A stretch of DNA of 64,000 nt, taken from contig NZ_JAJAVB010000022.1 of NCBI RefSeq assembly GCF_020615385.1, positions 68,212-132,211 on the forward strand, read 5' to 3'. The notes under the pieces were generated by a model. That model had not been told where the DNA came from. It saw only the letters and a list, made by a program, of their open reading frames with translations, and did not search any database. The position numbers were made by a program, and so were the translations under genes. Below are positions 54,914-63,832 of this stretch, in pieces. Within the stretch, counting starts at the first letter, position 1. Each line of letters begins with the position of its first letter. Source of the stretch: Jiella soli. Its GTDB lineage: Bacteria > Pseudomonadota > Alphaproteobacteria > Rhizobiales > Rhizobiaceae.

Positions 54914-56203
54914 ATGGAAGGATGGCAGCCTCACGAGCACACAATGTTCCGGGCAGCGCCGTCGGTGAGCGAAGACGCCTTCTCCAAGACGACCGAGACG
55001 ATGACCGGAGCCCGGCCGGCTGGGTCGGCGCGCGAAGTCCTCCTCGCCTTCGCCAAGCTCGGGGTCTCCGCCTTCGGGGGGCCCATCGCCCATCTCGGCT
55101 ATTTCCGCGACGAGTTCGTCACCCGCCGGCAATGGCTAAGCGAAGCGCGTTTCGCTGATCTCGTCGCCCTCTGCCAGTTCCTTCCGGGTCCGGCTTCCAG
55201 CCAGGTCGGCTTCGCGCTCGGCCTGATGCGGGCAGGTCCCCTCGGGGCTCTCGCAGCCTTCACCGCCTTCACCCTGCCTTCGGCGGCCCTCCTTCTGCTA
55301 TTCGCGGCGAATGCGGCGCATTTTTCCAGCGGGGCCGGGCTCGCCATTGTCCACGGACTGAAGCTCGTCGCGGTCGCCGTCGTCGCCCAGGCCGTTCTGG
55401 GCATGGCGAAGAGCCTGACGCCCGACGCGCCGCGCGCCACGATCGCGCTTGCCGCCGTCGGCGCGATCGCGGCGCTGCCAGGCTCACTCGGCCAGATCGC
55501 CGCGATCGGTCTCGGCACCCTTGCCGGCCTCCTCTTCCTGCGCCGCGACATCCAACCCGAGCCGGAGCGGGCAGACCCTGTTCCCGTCAGCCGCCGCGCG
55601 GGTCTTGCCGCGCTGGCAACCCTCGCTGTCCTCATCCTTGCCCTGCCGCTCCTCGTCGCGGCGACCGCCTCGTCCGGGTTCGACCTCTTTGCCGGCATCT
55701 TCCGCTCCGGCGCCCTCGTCTTCGGCGGCGGTCATGTCGTTCTGCCGCTGCTCCAGGCCGAAACAGTCGATCCGGGCTATGTGACGTCCGCGGCCTTTCT
55801 CGCCGGCTACGGAGCGGCGCAGGCGGTGCCGGGACCGCTCTTCACCTTCGCGGCCTATCTCGGCGCGATCGCCGATGCCGGACCGGGCGGCGTTCCGGGC
55901 GCCTTCCTCGCGACTGCGGCGATCTTCCTGCCGGGACTGCTCATTCTCGTCGCCGCGCTGCCGTTCTGGGAAGCGTTGCGCCGCCGGCCGCGCCTCCAGG
56001 CCGCGCTCAGAGGAATCAACGCCGCCGTCGTCGGCATATTGGCGGCCGCGCTCTACGATCCGGTCTTCGTCACCGCAGTCGCCGACCGGGTGGACTTCGC
56101 GCTCGCATTGAGCGGATTCGTGCTTCTCGTCGCCTGGAAGACGCCGCCGATCGTCGTCGTCTGCCTTGGGGCGCTCGCCGGGATCGTCTTGCAGGCAATT
56201 TAA
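54914..56203 (+). CDS. chrA: Chromate transporter ChrA (long two-domain form)
   Basis: The 429-residue protein has two homologous CHR domains. The first contains FAKLGVSAFGGPIAHLGYFRDEFV, LVALCQFLPGPASSQVGFALGLMRAG; the second contains GALVFGGGHVVLPLLQAE and AAQAVPGPLFTFAAYLGA. These are the FGGP/PGP motifs of ChrA. It expels chromate, an analogue of sulfate, so it lowers chromium toxicity. The start is uncertain: ATGs at 54914, 54944 and 55001 all precede the first domain and none has a clear ribosome site. A T7-tailed hairpin follows. Some COG2059 members have no tested role in chromate resistance. Confidence 0.9.
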   Translation: MEGWQPHEHTMFRAAPSVSEDAFSKTTETMTGARPAGSAREVLLAFAKLGVSAFGGPIAHLGYFRDEFVTRRQWLSEARFADLVALCQFLPGPASSQVGFALGLMRAGPLGALAAFTAFTLPSAALLLLFAANAAHFSSGAGLAIVHGLKLVAVAVVAQAVLGMAKSLTPDAPRATIALAAVGAIAALPGSLGQIAAIGLGTLAGLLFLRRDIQPEPERADPVPVSRRAGLAALATLAVLILALPLLVAATASSGFDLFAGIFRSGALVFGGGHVVLPLLQAETVDPGYVTSAAFLAGYGAAQAVPGPLFTFAAYLGAIADAGPGGVPGAFLATAAIFLPGLLILVAALPFWEALRRRPRLQAALRGINAAVVGILAAALYDPVFVTAVADRVDFALALSGFVLLVAWKTPPIVVVCLGALAGIVLQAI

Positions 56204-56256
56204 AGCCGTTCCGGCAGATAAGCCGTTCCCGCGCAAGACACCTTGAACCGACCATC

Positions 56257-56289
56257 GATCGGCCACAGATCCCGATAGGGCATTTTTTT
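56257..56289 (+). terminator. T-tailed hairpin after chrA
   Basis: A short stem (ATCGG with CCGAT around a 9-nt loop) is followed by AGGGCATTTTTTT. The stem is weak but the seven-T tail is the longest in the window. It ends just upstream of the candidate stress promoter at 56301. Confidence 0.4.
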
Positions 56290-56300
56290 CCAGAATGTCG

Positions 56301-56326
56301 GGAACCGCTCCCCCGCCATGTGCGTC
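56301..56326 (+). promoter_or_regulatory. GGAAC-N17-CGTC, candidate EcfG general-stress promoter
   Basis: GGAAC (56301-56305) and CGTC (56323-56326) are 17 bp apart, one base from the EcfG consensus GGAAC-N16/17-CGTT used for the alphaproteobacterial general stress response. It lies 34 bp upstream of the small gene at 56360. Confidence 0.4.
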
Positions 56327-56359
56327 CTGACCAGAATGCGATCTCACGAGGATAAGACG

Positions 56360-56530
56360 ATGACGACGACCGAGACGCTCGATGCCTACGAATCCGGCCT
56401 GATCACCGAGGCGGAAGCGGTGGAGCAGGCAATGGTCGACGCCATTGACGAACTCTATGCCCGTCAGGACAGCGGCGACGACCGATACCACCGCCGCATC
56501 GACGAAGCCCGGGCTGCACTGCACCACTGA
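56360..56530 (+). CDS. Small acidic protein of unknown function
   Basis: I do not recognise this 56-residue protein. It is acidic and helical (TLDAYESGLITEAEAVEQAMVDAIDELYARQDSGDDRYHRRIDEARAALHH). The ATG at 56360 has GAGGA 7 nt upstream; a 14-codon extension begins without one. A possible EcfG-type promoter upstream hints at stress induction. There is no membrane helix and no cysteine. Confidence 0.55.
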   Translation: MTTTETLDAYESGLITEAEAVEQAMVDAIDELYARQDSGDDRYHRRIDEARAALHH

Positions 56531-56801
56531 CCTTATCGGTTACCGCAAGAGCGCCCGCCTTCGCCGATGCGGGGCCCTGCGCCGTGGCGCGGTGTCGGCG
56601 AGGATGGAACGCGGCACCCACGGCGGGCAGGCACCGCTTCGCTCCGGCGAGGCGCAAAGGTCCGTCTGGATGTACCGGCACTGCGCGCTGGCCTCGCCGC
56701 GTCCTGGTCCACGGCGGCCCGGCCAAAGGGCCGTGGCGCTGTCGACCGGTCACCGAGAGGCTTCGTGCTTCGGTCGGAAGTGCGGCGCCGCCTTGACGCG
56801 T

Positions 56802-57017
56802 TCAGGCGAACTGCCCGCGCGACGGGCGCCGGTCGGTGCGGAAGTCGAGACAGTCCACCGGCAGCCGCAACAGCCCGTCGGCGCTATCCACGACGACCGT
56901 CATCTCGCCCCAGTAACGGGCCTCGCTGCCGAAGAGATAGCGGCAGATGCCGCCGATGGTGAAGCCGGCCTCGGTTGCGGCCTGCGTGCTGCGCCGAAGG
57001 ATCGCATTCTTGAACAT
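56802..57017 (-). CDS. Small protein of unknown function
   Basis: The 71-residue product begins MFKNAILRRSTQAATEAGFTIGGICRYLFGSEARYWGEMTVVVDSADGLLRLPVDCLDFRTD. I cannot place it in a family. The ATG at 57017 has AGGAGG 7 nt upstream, strong support for real translation, while a longer in-frame version lacks one. The 271-bp stretch to its left (56531-56801) holds no gene I can support. Confidence 0.5.
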   Translation of the reverse strand: MFKNAILRRSTQAATEAGFTIGGICRYLFGSEARYWGEMTVVVDSADGLLRLPVDCLDFRTDRRPSRGQFA

Positions 57018-57347
57018 GTCGGGCCTCCTGATGTCTTGCCTTGTCCGCTCAATGGAAGGCGCAGGCGGCTTGCAGTGGCCGAGATCCGCGAGGGCGCCGG
57101 CAGACATCGCGTCCGCGCGGCGCGACCGTTCCGCTCCAGCGCTGGTCACGCAGAATCTTGGAAACGGGAGTACTTCAACTTCTCTGCCACTCGCAGAAAA
57201 CGGTTGCTCCGCTCTTTCTTTTCAATTCTCCGTCAACGCGCAGCAACTTGAACATCCGAAACCTGCGACACATCGAGACAACTCACAGCGCAACTTATCG
57301 CGGGACGGAACAGTTATAGCTGCAACCAAACAATGGAGTTCAATACC
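57018..57347. other. 330-bp gap between two divergent small genes
   Basis: The region is lower in G+C toward its right end, as expected for promoters of the gene at 57348. GGAAC occurs at 57307-57311 but without a matching -10 for EcfG. No repeat or RNA gene is recognised. Confidence 0.35.
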
Positions 57348-57611
57348 ATGGCCAAGCAAACCGACTCGACCAATGCCCGTCAGGGAAGCCGCGGAACGCC
57401 TGTGCTGATCGTGCTCATCGTGGCGCTGGTCCTGATCGTGCTCGGCTACCTGCTGACCGGCTGGATCGGCTATTCGACCCAGCCCGACCAGTCGATCTCC
57501 ACGACGGAGACCGTTGGGAGCGGTGCGCCGACAACGTCCGCCAGCGGCACCGGCGAAGTCACGCCCAGCGATCAGGCGCCAAGCACCAGCGAAACCGTCG
57601 TCCGGCCCTGA
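57348..57611 (+). CDS. Small single-pass membrane protein, Ser/Thr-rich periplasmic tail
   Basis: The 87-residue protein has a short charged N-terminus, one hydrophobic helix (VLIVLIVALVLIVLGYLLTGWIGY, about residues 20-43) and a 44-residue Ser/Thr/Gly/Pro-rich tail (DQSISTTETVGSGAPTTSASGTGE...). Function is unknown. The ATG at 57348 has GGAG 9 nt upstream, so the in-frame ATG five codons earlier is not used. Similar short membrane proteins in rhizobia are often stress-induced, but that is context-free inference. Confidence 0.6.
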   Translation: MAKQTDSTNARQGSRGTPVLIVLIVALVLIVLGYLLTGWIGYSTQPDQSISTTETVGSGAPTTSASGTGEVTPSDQAPSTSETVVRP

Positions 57612-57651
57612 CCGCCGGCTTTTTCCCGCCCGGCCGCGCGAGATCGCGCGG

Positions 57652-60180
57652 TCAGGCCAGCGCCCGCTCGATCATCTCCGCCTCGGCAGCTTCCGCCAAC
57701 ACCTCGTCCCGCGCCTCTCCGACGACGCTCTCGCGCCCGATCTCCAGCATGATCGGCACTGCGAGCGGCGAGATCTCGGCGAGGTCCTTGTGGACGATGT
57801 GATGCTTGATCCGCGCGAGAAGATCGGAGACGCGCTTGACGTCGAGAAGCCCGGTCGCCGCATCCGCCCAGGTCGCCCTGAGGAGAATGTGATCCGGCTC
57901 ATGGCTCCTGAGGACATCGTAGACGAGATCGGCCGAGACGGTGACCTGCCGGCCGGTCTTTTCCTTTCCGGGGTGGCGCTTCTCGATCAGCCCTGAAATC
58001 ACCGCGCACTGACGGAACGTCCGCTTGAGCAGCCAGGAATCGGCAAGCCAGGCGTCGAGATCGTCGCCGAGCATGTCCTCGTCGAACAGCGCATCCAATG
58101 AAAGACGGCCGTCGGCGATCATAACACCCATGTCCGCCCTGCCCCAGATCGAGATCGCATAGTCCGTCGCCACGAAGCCGAGCGGCAGCGCCCGCGCCCG
58201 CTCCAGCCGGCGCGTGAGCAGCATGCCGAGCGTCTGGTGGGCGAGCCGCCCCTCGAACGGGTAGAGTACGAGATGATTGAGCCGCCCGTTCGGGAAGGTC
58301 TCGACCAGGAGATCGTTCGGCCCGGGGATCAGCGACTTGCGCTTCTGGATCCTGAGCCAGTCGGATACCTGCGGCGGCAGCGCCGACCAGCGCGCGGGAT
58401 CGGCCAGCATCGCCCGCACCTCGCGCGCGAGATAGGTCGTCAGCGGGAACTTCGAGCCCCCGTAATAGGGCACCTTCGGATCTTCGCCCGCCGCCTTGGT
58501 GACGAGGCAGCTCGTCTCGAAGATCCCCTCGAAGCGCAGGATCTGCCCGGCGAAGAGGAAGGTGTCGCCCTGGATCAACGTTTCGAGGAAGGCCTCCTCG
58601 ATCTTGCCGAGCACGGGCCCGCCGCGGGCGATCGCCGAGCGCGTGCGGCGGCGGATCAGGCGGATGTCCAGCATCGGCGCCTCGATGATCGTGCCGGCGT
58701 TCATCCGGTACTGCTGGGCGATGCGCGGATGCGCGAGACGCCAGGTGCCGTCCTCGGTCAGCTTGATCTTGGCATAGCGCTCATAGACCTTCAGCGCATA
58801 TCCGCCGGTCGCCACGAAATCGACGACCCGGTCAAAGGTCTCGCGGTCGAGCCCGGCATAGGGCGCGGCGGAGGTGACCTCGGCAAAGAGATCATCCGCG
58901 CGGAACGGCCCGGCGACCGCCATGCCGAGGACGTGCTGGGCAAGGACGTCGAGCGCGCCCTCCCGCAACGGCGGCGTATCCTGCGCGCCGAGATAGTTGG
59001 CGTCGAGCGCCGCCTGGCACTCCATCACCTCGAAGCGGTTGGCCGGCACGAGGATCGCCTTCGACGGCTCGTCCATCCGGTGGTTCGCCCGCCCGATTCT
59101 TTGAGCGAGGCGCGAGGCTCCCTTCGGCGCGCCGACATGGACGACGAGGTCGACATCGCCCCAGTCGATGCCGAGATCGAGGGTCGAGGTCGCCACCACC
59201 GCCCTCAGCTGGTTCGCCGCCATCGCCGCTTCCACCTTGCGGCGCTGGTTCACGTCGAGCGATCCGTGGTGCAGCGCGATCGGCAGCGTGTCCTCGTTGA
59301 TCCGCCAGAGCTCCTGGAACAGGAGTTCGGCCTGGCTGCGAGTGTTGACGAAGAGCAGCGTCGTCTTGTGCGCGCGGATCGCCTCGTAGATCTCCGGCGT
59401 GGCATAGCGGGCCGTGTGGCCCTGCCAGGGCACGCGCTCCTTGGACTGAAGGATCGAGATGTCCGGCTTGGCGCCGCCCGGCACGGTGATGAGATCGGCC
59501 TCGGGCGCGGCGTCCGGCGCCTGCGCCGCCAGCCAGCGGCAGAGTTCGGCCGGCTCCGACACCGTTGCCGAGAGCCCGATCGTCTGGATCTCAGGCCGCA
59601 GCCGGCGGAGCCTCGCAAGGCCGAGCGACAGGAGATGGCCGCGCTTCGACGTCACCAGCGAATGCAGCTCGTCGAAGACGACATAGCGCAGGTCGGAGAA
59701 GAAATCGGTCGCGTCCTTCGCCGCGATCAGCAGCGCCAGCTGTTCGGGCGTCGTCAGCAGGATGTCCGGGGGTTTGAGCTTCTGGCGCTGGCGGCGCACC
59801 TGGGACGTGTCTCCGGTGCGGGTCTCGAGCGTCACCTTCAGCCCGATCTCGCCCACCGGCCGCTCCAGATTGCGGGCGATGTCGGTGGCGAGCGCCTTCA
59901 GGGGCGAGACATAGAGCGTGTGGACGCCGCGCGGGCGCTCCCCCGGCTTCCTGCGCTTGCGGCGGGAGAGATCGACCAGCGCCGGCAGGAATCCCGCCAG
60001 CGTCTTGCCCGCCCCGGTCGGCGCAATCAGGAGAACGGAGGCGCCCGCCTCCGCCCGCGCCAGGAGATCGAGCTGGTGCGGCCGCGGCGCCCAGCCGTTC
60101 TTGGCGAACCATGCCAGGAACGGCTCAGGCAGGTGGATCGGTGCGCCTTCGGCGGCGAAGAGGTCGGGGCGGACGGTCAT
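57652..60180 (-). CDS. Ligase-associated DEXH helicase, Lhr family
   Basis: The 842-residue protein is an Lhr-type superfamily 2 helicase: Walker A APTGAGKTLAGFLPAL, motif Ia YVSPLKALATDIARNL, motif II DELH (VVFDELHSLVTSKRGH), motif III SATVSEP, and motif VI RLAQRIGRANHRMDEPSKAI. An Lhr-specific winged helix and core domain follow. In many alphaproteobacteria it sits with a ligase-associated metallophosphoesterase in a DNA-repair unit; that partner is not next to it here. The start at 60180 (MTVRPDLFA) has GAGG upstream; the 81-codon extension is composition-driven. Confidence 0.9.
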   Translation of the reverse strand: MTVRPDLFAAEGAPIHLPEPFLAWFAKNGWAPRPHQLDLLARAEAGASVLLIAPTGAGKTLAGFLPALVDLSRRKRRKPGERPRGVHTLYVSPLKALATDIARNLERPVGEIGLKVTLETRTGDTSQVRRQRQKLKPPDILLTTPEQLALLIAAKDATDFFSDLRYVVFDELHSLVTSKRGHLLSLGLARLRRLRPEIQTIGLSATVSEPAELCRWLAAQAPDAAPEADLITVPGGAKPDISILQSKERVPWQGHTARYATPEIYEAIRAHKTTLLFVNTRSQAELLFQELWRINEDTLPIALHHGSLDVNQRRKVEAAMAANQLRAVVATSTLDLGIDWGDVDLVVHVGAPKGASRLAQRIGRANHRMDEPSKAILVPANRFEVMECQAALDANYLGAQDTPPLREGALDVLAQHVLGMAVAGPFRADDLFAEVTSAAPYAGLDRETFDRVVDFVATGGYALKVYERYAKIKLTEDGTWRLAHPRIAQQYRMNAGTIIEAPMLDIRLIRRRTRSAIARGGPVLGKIEEAFLETLIQGDTFLFAGQILRFEGIFETSCLVTKAAGEDPKVPYYGGSKFPLTTYLAREVRAMLADPARWSALPPQVSDWLRIQKRKSLIPGPNDLLVETFPNGRLNHLVLYPFEGRLAHQTLGMLLTRRLERARALPLGFVATDYAISIWGRADMGVMIADGRLSLDALFDEDMLGDDLDAWLADSWLLKRTFRQCAVISGLIEKRHPGKEKTGRQVTVSADLVYDVLRSHEPDHILLRATWADAATGLLDVKRVSDLLARIKHHIVHKDLAEISPLAVPIMLEIGRESVVGEARDEVLAEAAEAEMIERALA

Positions 60181-60754
60181 GTCGGCCTCGAGACCCGCAA
60201 TATGCCAGGCGCCTCGGCCGGAAGCTGACCGGTCCCTCTTCCGGCCTGCAGGCACCCGCTTCCGGCGATCCGAAACGGTTCCGCGACGCGGCTGGCGAGA
60301 CGGCTCCCGTCGTACCCAGCCATTCCCATCCTCACGTTCGATCCCGGCTGCATTTGAAGACGATCCCCGACTGCGCGGGAGCTTCCGCCCGCGAGGGGGG
60401 CTATCTAGGCCGCCGGCCGCCATCCGTGAACTCGCAGCACCCGGGATCCGGCGGAACTCAGCGACTTCGGGGCAATCCGTTGAATCTGCTTGTTAATACT
60501 TTCGAAAGAGTTTCCGATTGCGCCGCGCAAGGATGTCCGTCCACCTGCCGTCGCGGAAAATAGCCGCCAACCGATAAAAAACCGTACAGCAAGGAGTTGG
60601 TTACCAAATTTCGCCAATTATGATGCTTAGCGATTGGTTTCGCCGGACTGAGACGTGCCGGCGCCGAGCCGAGGGGGCTTGGACGACATTCGCGTCTTGA
60701 ACGTCGTGGCAAGGAAACCGATTGACCGTAGCAAGTTCTGAGGGGGACCGACCG
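60181..60754. other. 574-bp divergent gap with AT-rich patch
   Basis: This is the longest gene-free stretch. The half nearest the + gene is lower in G+C (around 60475-60660), consistent with promoters. A 70-codon minus-strand frame (60405-60617) starts MAKFGNQLLAVRFFIGWRLF but lacks a ribosome site and conserved features. The GAGGGGG at 60741-60747 is the ribosome site of the next gene. Confidence 0.35.
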
Positions 60755-62230
60755 GTGAGACGCAAGAATTCGCGCGCGGCGCGAAGGACGTCGCGGCCCG
60801 TGGTTTGGGTCGGCGCCGCAGCAATCACGGCAACAGCGGTTCTGGGAGCGGGACATATTCTTCCCAGCTCGCCCGAGCCGGCCAGACAATCCGCACAGCT
60901 TGAAAGAGCCGACAGCCCGACTCCGACCGTCACGCCAGGAAAGGGCGCCGGCCGCCAAGTGGCAGAGGCTCGCGCGGCAGCAGCGCCGCATCCGGACGCG
61001 CGGGGGTCGCGCGTCTTTCATCCAAACGCCGGCGAAAGCGAAGCCGGGAGCCACTTCGCCCCGCGCGGCGGCCGGGTGTTCGAAGTCGCGACGGCCACAC
61101 CGGTGAAGAAGCCGGCGGCAAAGCGCCACATCACATGGCTGCATCTCAATTCCGGCGCCCCGCTGCTGCGCGACGTCGCGATGCGTCCGGCCGGCCAGGA
61201 TGGCGAGCCGACACTGTTCTCGAAGGCGATGTTCGAGCCGGCGGAGGGGTTCAGGCCCGGTTCGGGCGCCGGCCGGCAGCTCGCCGCGCTCGGATCGCAT
61301 CCCGCAGGCGCTGGGAGCACGTCGGCAATGGCCGGCGAAGCGGCAGCGGATCACACGCCCGCGGAAGGCGTGCAGGTCGCCTCTCTCGATCCACGCGCGG
61401 GCGGACTGACGGATCCTGAAGCGTCCTCCGGCGAGGAAGCAGATGCTTCCGCCGGCGTGCCCCTGCCCTCCTTCCGCGAGTCCGTCGCAGACGACATCAG
61501 CGCCGAGGTCGCCAATGCCGCGCCCGATCCGGCCACGGTGGCCGTGCCCGTTCCGCGGCCTCGCGCGCCGGCTTCGGCCAACCGCCGCGTCGCGAGCCTC
61601 GAGCCGCGGGATGTCAGCCGTCGCGCCGACACGGCGACCGACGCAGCCCCAGCCGCGGATGTCCGGCCGCGGCAACGGCCCGCAAAGGACGTGCCGGCGG
61701 CGCTTGCCTATGCGCGGCAGAGTGCCCCGGGCGAGGATAACGCGGGCAGTGGCGGTGTCGGCAGCTTCTTCAACAAGCTGTTCAATTCCGGCTCGGCGCA
61801 GCTGCCGGGTCCGGGCAGCAAGGTCGCCGTCTACGACATCCAGTCGGCGACGGTCTATCTTCCCGGCGACAGACGCCTCGAAGCGCATTCCGGCCTTGGC
61901 CACATGCAGGACAATCCCCGCTATGTGAACCAGAAGAACCGCGGGCCGACGCCGCCCAACATCTACAATATGGTGATGCGCGAGAGCCTGTTTCACGGTG
62001 TCCAGGCCATCCGGCTCCTGCCGGCGGACGGCCGAAAGAAGTTCAACCGCGACGGCCTCCTCGCCCATTCCTACATGTATGTCGGCGGCGGCGACCGCTC
62101 GCAGTCGAATGGATGTGTCGTCTTCAAGAACTACGATCAGTTCCTGAAGGAGTTCAAGCGCGGTCGGATCAACCGGCTGATCGTGGTGAAGAGCCTGGAC
62201 GACCTGCCGACCTACATGGCGGCGCTCTGA
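60755..62230 (+). CDS. DUF2778 (Tlde1-like) envelope protein with long disordered linker
   Basis: The 491-residue product has a basic cytoplasmic N-terminus, a membrane helix (VVWVGAAAITATAVLGAGHI, about residues 16-35), some 300 disordered Pro/Ala/Glu-rich residues and a C-terminal DUF2778 domain. That domain shows HSGLGHMQDNP, NRGPTPPNIYNMVMRESLFHGVQAIRL and the catalytic-type LLAHSYMYVGGGDRSQSNGCVVF (His and Cys). DUF2778 is related to L,D-transpeptidase folds, and Tlde1 members act on peptidoglycan peptides. Here it appears to be an anchored periplasmic enzyme rather than an exported toxin. The GTG at 60755 is chosen for GAGGGGG upstream; a TTG at 60722 is the alternative. Confidence 0.8.
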   Translation: MRRKNSRAARRTSRPVVWVGAAAITATAVLGAGHILPSSPEPARQSAQLERADSPTPTVTPGKGAGRQVAEARAAAAPHPDARGSRVFHPNAGESEAGSHFAPRGGRVFEVATATPVKKPAAKRHITWLHLNSGAPLLRDVAMRPAGQDGEPTLFSKAMFEPAEGFRPGSGAGRQLAALGSHPAGAGSTSAMAGEAAADHTPAEGVQVASLDPRAGGLTDPEASSGEEADASAGVPLPSFRESVADDISAEVANAAPDPATVAVPVPRPRAPASANRRVASLEPRDVSRRADTATDAAPAADVRPRQRPAKDVPAALAYARQSAPGEDNAGSGGVGSFFNKLFNSGSAQLPGPGSKVAVYDIQSATVYLPGDRRLEAHSGLGHMQDNPRYVNQKNRGPTPPNIYNMVMRESLFHGVQAIRLLPADGRKKFNRDGLLAHSYMYVGGGDRSQSNGCVVFKNYDQFLKEFKRGRINRLIVVKSLDDLPTYMAAL

Positions 62231-62320
62231 TCCCATCCGGCGGTCGGACCCGGCAAGCCGGTCCGGTCAGGCGCTTCGCCTAACGGCGGAGCGCGCCGCC
62301 GCATAGGGCGCGTGCTCGTC

Positions 62321-63169
62321 TCAGATCGCCCTGCGCTTCGACAGGAGCGCAAAGGCGATGCCGCCGATGACGATCAGCCCGGCCAGGACGAAGCGCGGGC
62401 CGAGTGTCTCGGACAGGAAGAGGACGGCCCCGAGGGCGGCGATGACCGGCACGCAGAGCTGGACGATCGCCGCCGAAAGGGCGGTGAGCCCGCCGAGCGC
62501 CCGGTACCACAGGATGTAGCCGAGCGCCGAGGTGATGCCGCCCGAAGCGGCGGCAATCAGGATGCCCTCTCCCGTCATCCCGCCCTTGATCGCCGAGACG
62601 GCGATCAGCGGCAAGGCGAGAGGCAGGGTGCGGATGAAGTTGCCGGCTGTCGCCCGCATCGGATCGCCGGCGCCGCGCCCGCGCAGCGAGTAGACGCCCC
62701 AGGCTGCGCCCGACAGGACCATCAACCCCGTGCCAAGCGGATCCGGCCGGGTCAGGCCCGGCGTGAGCCACCAGACGAAGGCGGCGAAGGCGGCGGCGAG
62801 CCCGAGCGCTTCGCGCAGGCTCGGCCGTTCACCCTTGAAGAGCCCCCAGGCGATCATCGTCGCCTGGACGGCCGCGAACAGCACCAGCGCTCCGACGGCG
62901 GCTCCGACGCGCCCATAGGCGAGCGAGAAGGCAAGCGCATAGACGAAGAGGGCAGCGGCGGAAGCCCAGCTGCCGGCAAAGCGGCGCGCCTCGGAGGGCT
63001 TGCGTGCGTGAGAAAGCTGCAGGATGAGCGCGAGGACGGCGGCGCCGATCGAAAGGCGCAGGCCGGTGAAGCCAAGCGGGTCGGCAGTTCCGCTCGCCAT
63101 GCCGAGCCGCGCCAGCAGCGAATTGCCGGCAAACGCGATCATCGCCAGCGTCGTCAGCCAGAGCGTCAT
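62321..63169 (-). CDS. EamA-type DMT superfamily transporter
   Basis: The 282-residue protein has ten predicted membrane helices in two EamA repeats: LTTLAMIAFAGNSLLARLG..LGFTGLRLSIGAAVLALILQ in the first and GAAWGVYSLRG..FIRTLPLALPLIAVSA, LGYILWYRALGGLTALSAAIVQLCVPVIAALGAVLFLSETLG in the second. Such proteins export amino acids, nucleotides or other metabolites; the substrate is unknown. It is convergent with the DUF2778 gene and appears monocistronic. Length and repeat structure are typical. Confidence 0.88.
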   Translation of the reverse strand: MTLWLTTLAMIAFAGNSLLARLGMASGTADPLGFTGLRLSIGAAVLALILQLSHARKPSEARRFAGSWASAAALFVYALAFSLAYGRVGAAVGALVLFAAVQATMIAWGLFKGERPSLREALGLAAAFAAFVWWLTPGLTRPDPLGTGLMVLSGAAWGVYSLRGRGAGDPMRATAGNFIRTLPLALPLIAVSAIKGGMTGEGILIAAASGGITSALGYILWYRALGGLTALSAAIVQLCVPVIAALGAVLFLSETLGPRFVLAGLIVIGGIAFALLSKRRAI

Positions 63170-63276
63170 GGCTTGCCCGTTTCCTCCGCAAATGCTCGCG
63201 GCAGATAGAGCACGGTTTCCGATGCCGGTCGACGCGCGGCTATTTCGCCTTCGGGACTAGCGTGATCGCTCGCAGG

Positions 63277-63636
63277 TCAGAAATCCCTGTCGCAATGATA
63301 GGCATCGCCGCTCGAGCGAACCTGCGGCAGGGCTGCCCCCGCAGGCGTGCTCGCCGATGCGGCCTGGACGGGCACGGCAGAGGCGCCGACGGCCGCAGAC
63401 AGATAGAGCGTGTTGCCGCCGAGCGCCGCGGTCGCGGCCTTCATGCGTTCAACGGGGTCGGAGATGGTGTCCATCGCCATACCCTCGGGAATACGGTCGC
63501 CATCCACCCGCGTGATGTAGCGGCACTCGGCGATGCCCTGCTGCGTGCGGACGACGGTGACGGAATCGGCGGACGGATTGGCGGTCACGCAGCCGCTAAG
63601 GCTCACGACGAGAAGAAGCGGTGGAAGGGCGCGCAT
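63277..63636 (-). CDS. Small lipoprotein
   Basis: The 119-residue protein has a lipoprotein signal peptide ending LLLVVSLSGC, with the lipid-attachment cysteine at residue 16. The mature part (SVTVVRTQQGIAECRYITRVDGD..., with two further cysteines, AECRY and YHCDRDF) resembles short DUF4156-like envelope lipoproteins. The cysteines may pair. Function is unknown. It lies between the DMT transporter and the flagellin gene, all on the minus strand but widely spaced. Confidence 0.7.
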   Translation of the reverse strand: MRALPPLLLVVSLSGCVTANPSADSVTVVRTQQGIAECRYITRVDGDRIPEGMAMDTISDPVERMKAATAALGGNTLYLSAAVGASAVPVQAASASTPAGAALPQVRSSGDAYHCDRDF

Positions 63637-63775
63637 GGCTGAAGTCCCGGATTGTCTGAGCTGTCGGCGAAGATGTCCCGGACGAACTACAGCATTGACC
63701 CCGCAAGCGGAATCCCCACCGGCGGTCGGGCACGACCATTTGTGAGACGATCGACTTTTGCGCCGGCTTCGGCAA

Positions 63776-63809
63776 ACGAAAAGGGGCCCGGCGCAAGGCC
63801 GGACCCCTT
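63776..63809 (-). terminator. Intrinsic terminator of the flagellin gene
   Basis: AAGGGGCCCGGC (63781-63792) and GCCGGACCCCTT (63798-63809) form a 12-bp stem with one mismatch and a 5-nt loop. On the minus strand the stem is followed by TTTTCGTTTGCC. It lies 24 bp after the flagellin stop codon and is the best leftward terminator in the window. Confidence 0.8.
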
Positions 63810-63832
63810 CCCTTGTGTCTTGCGGACGCTGC

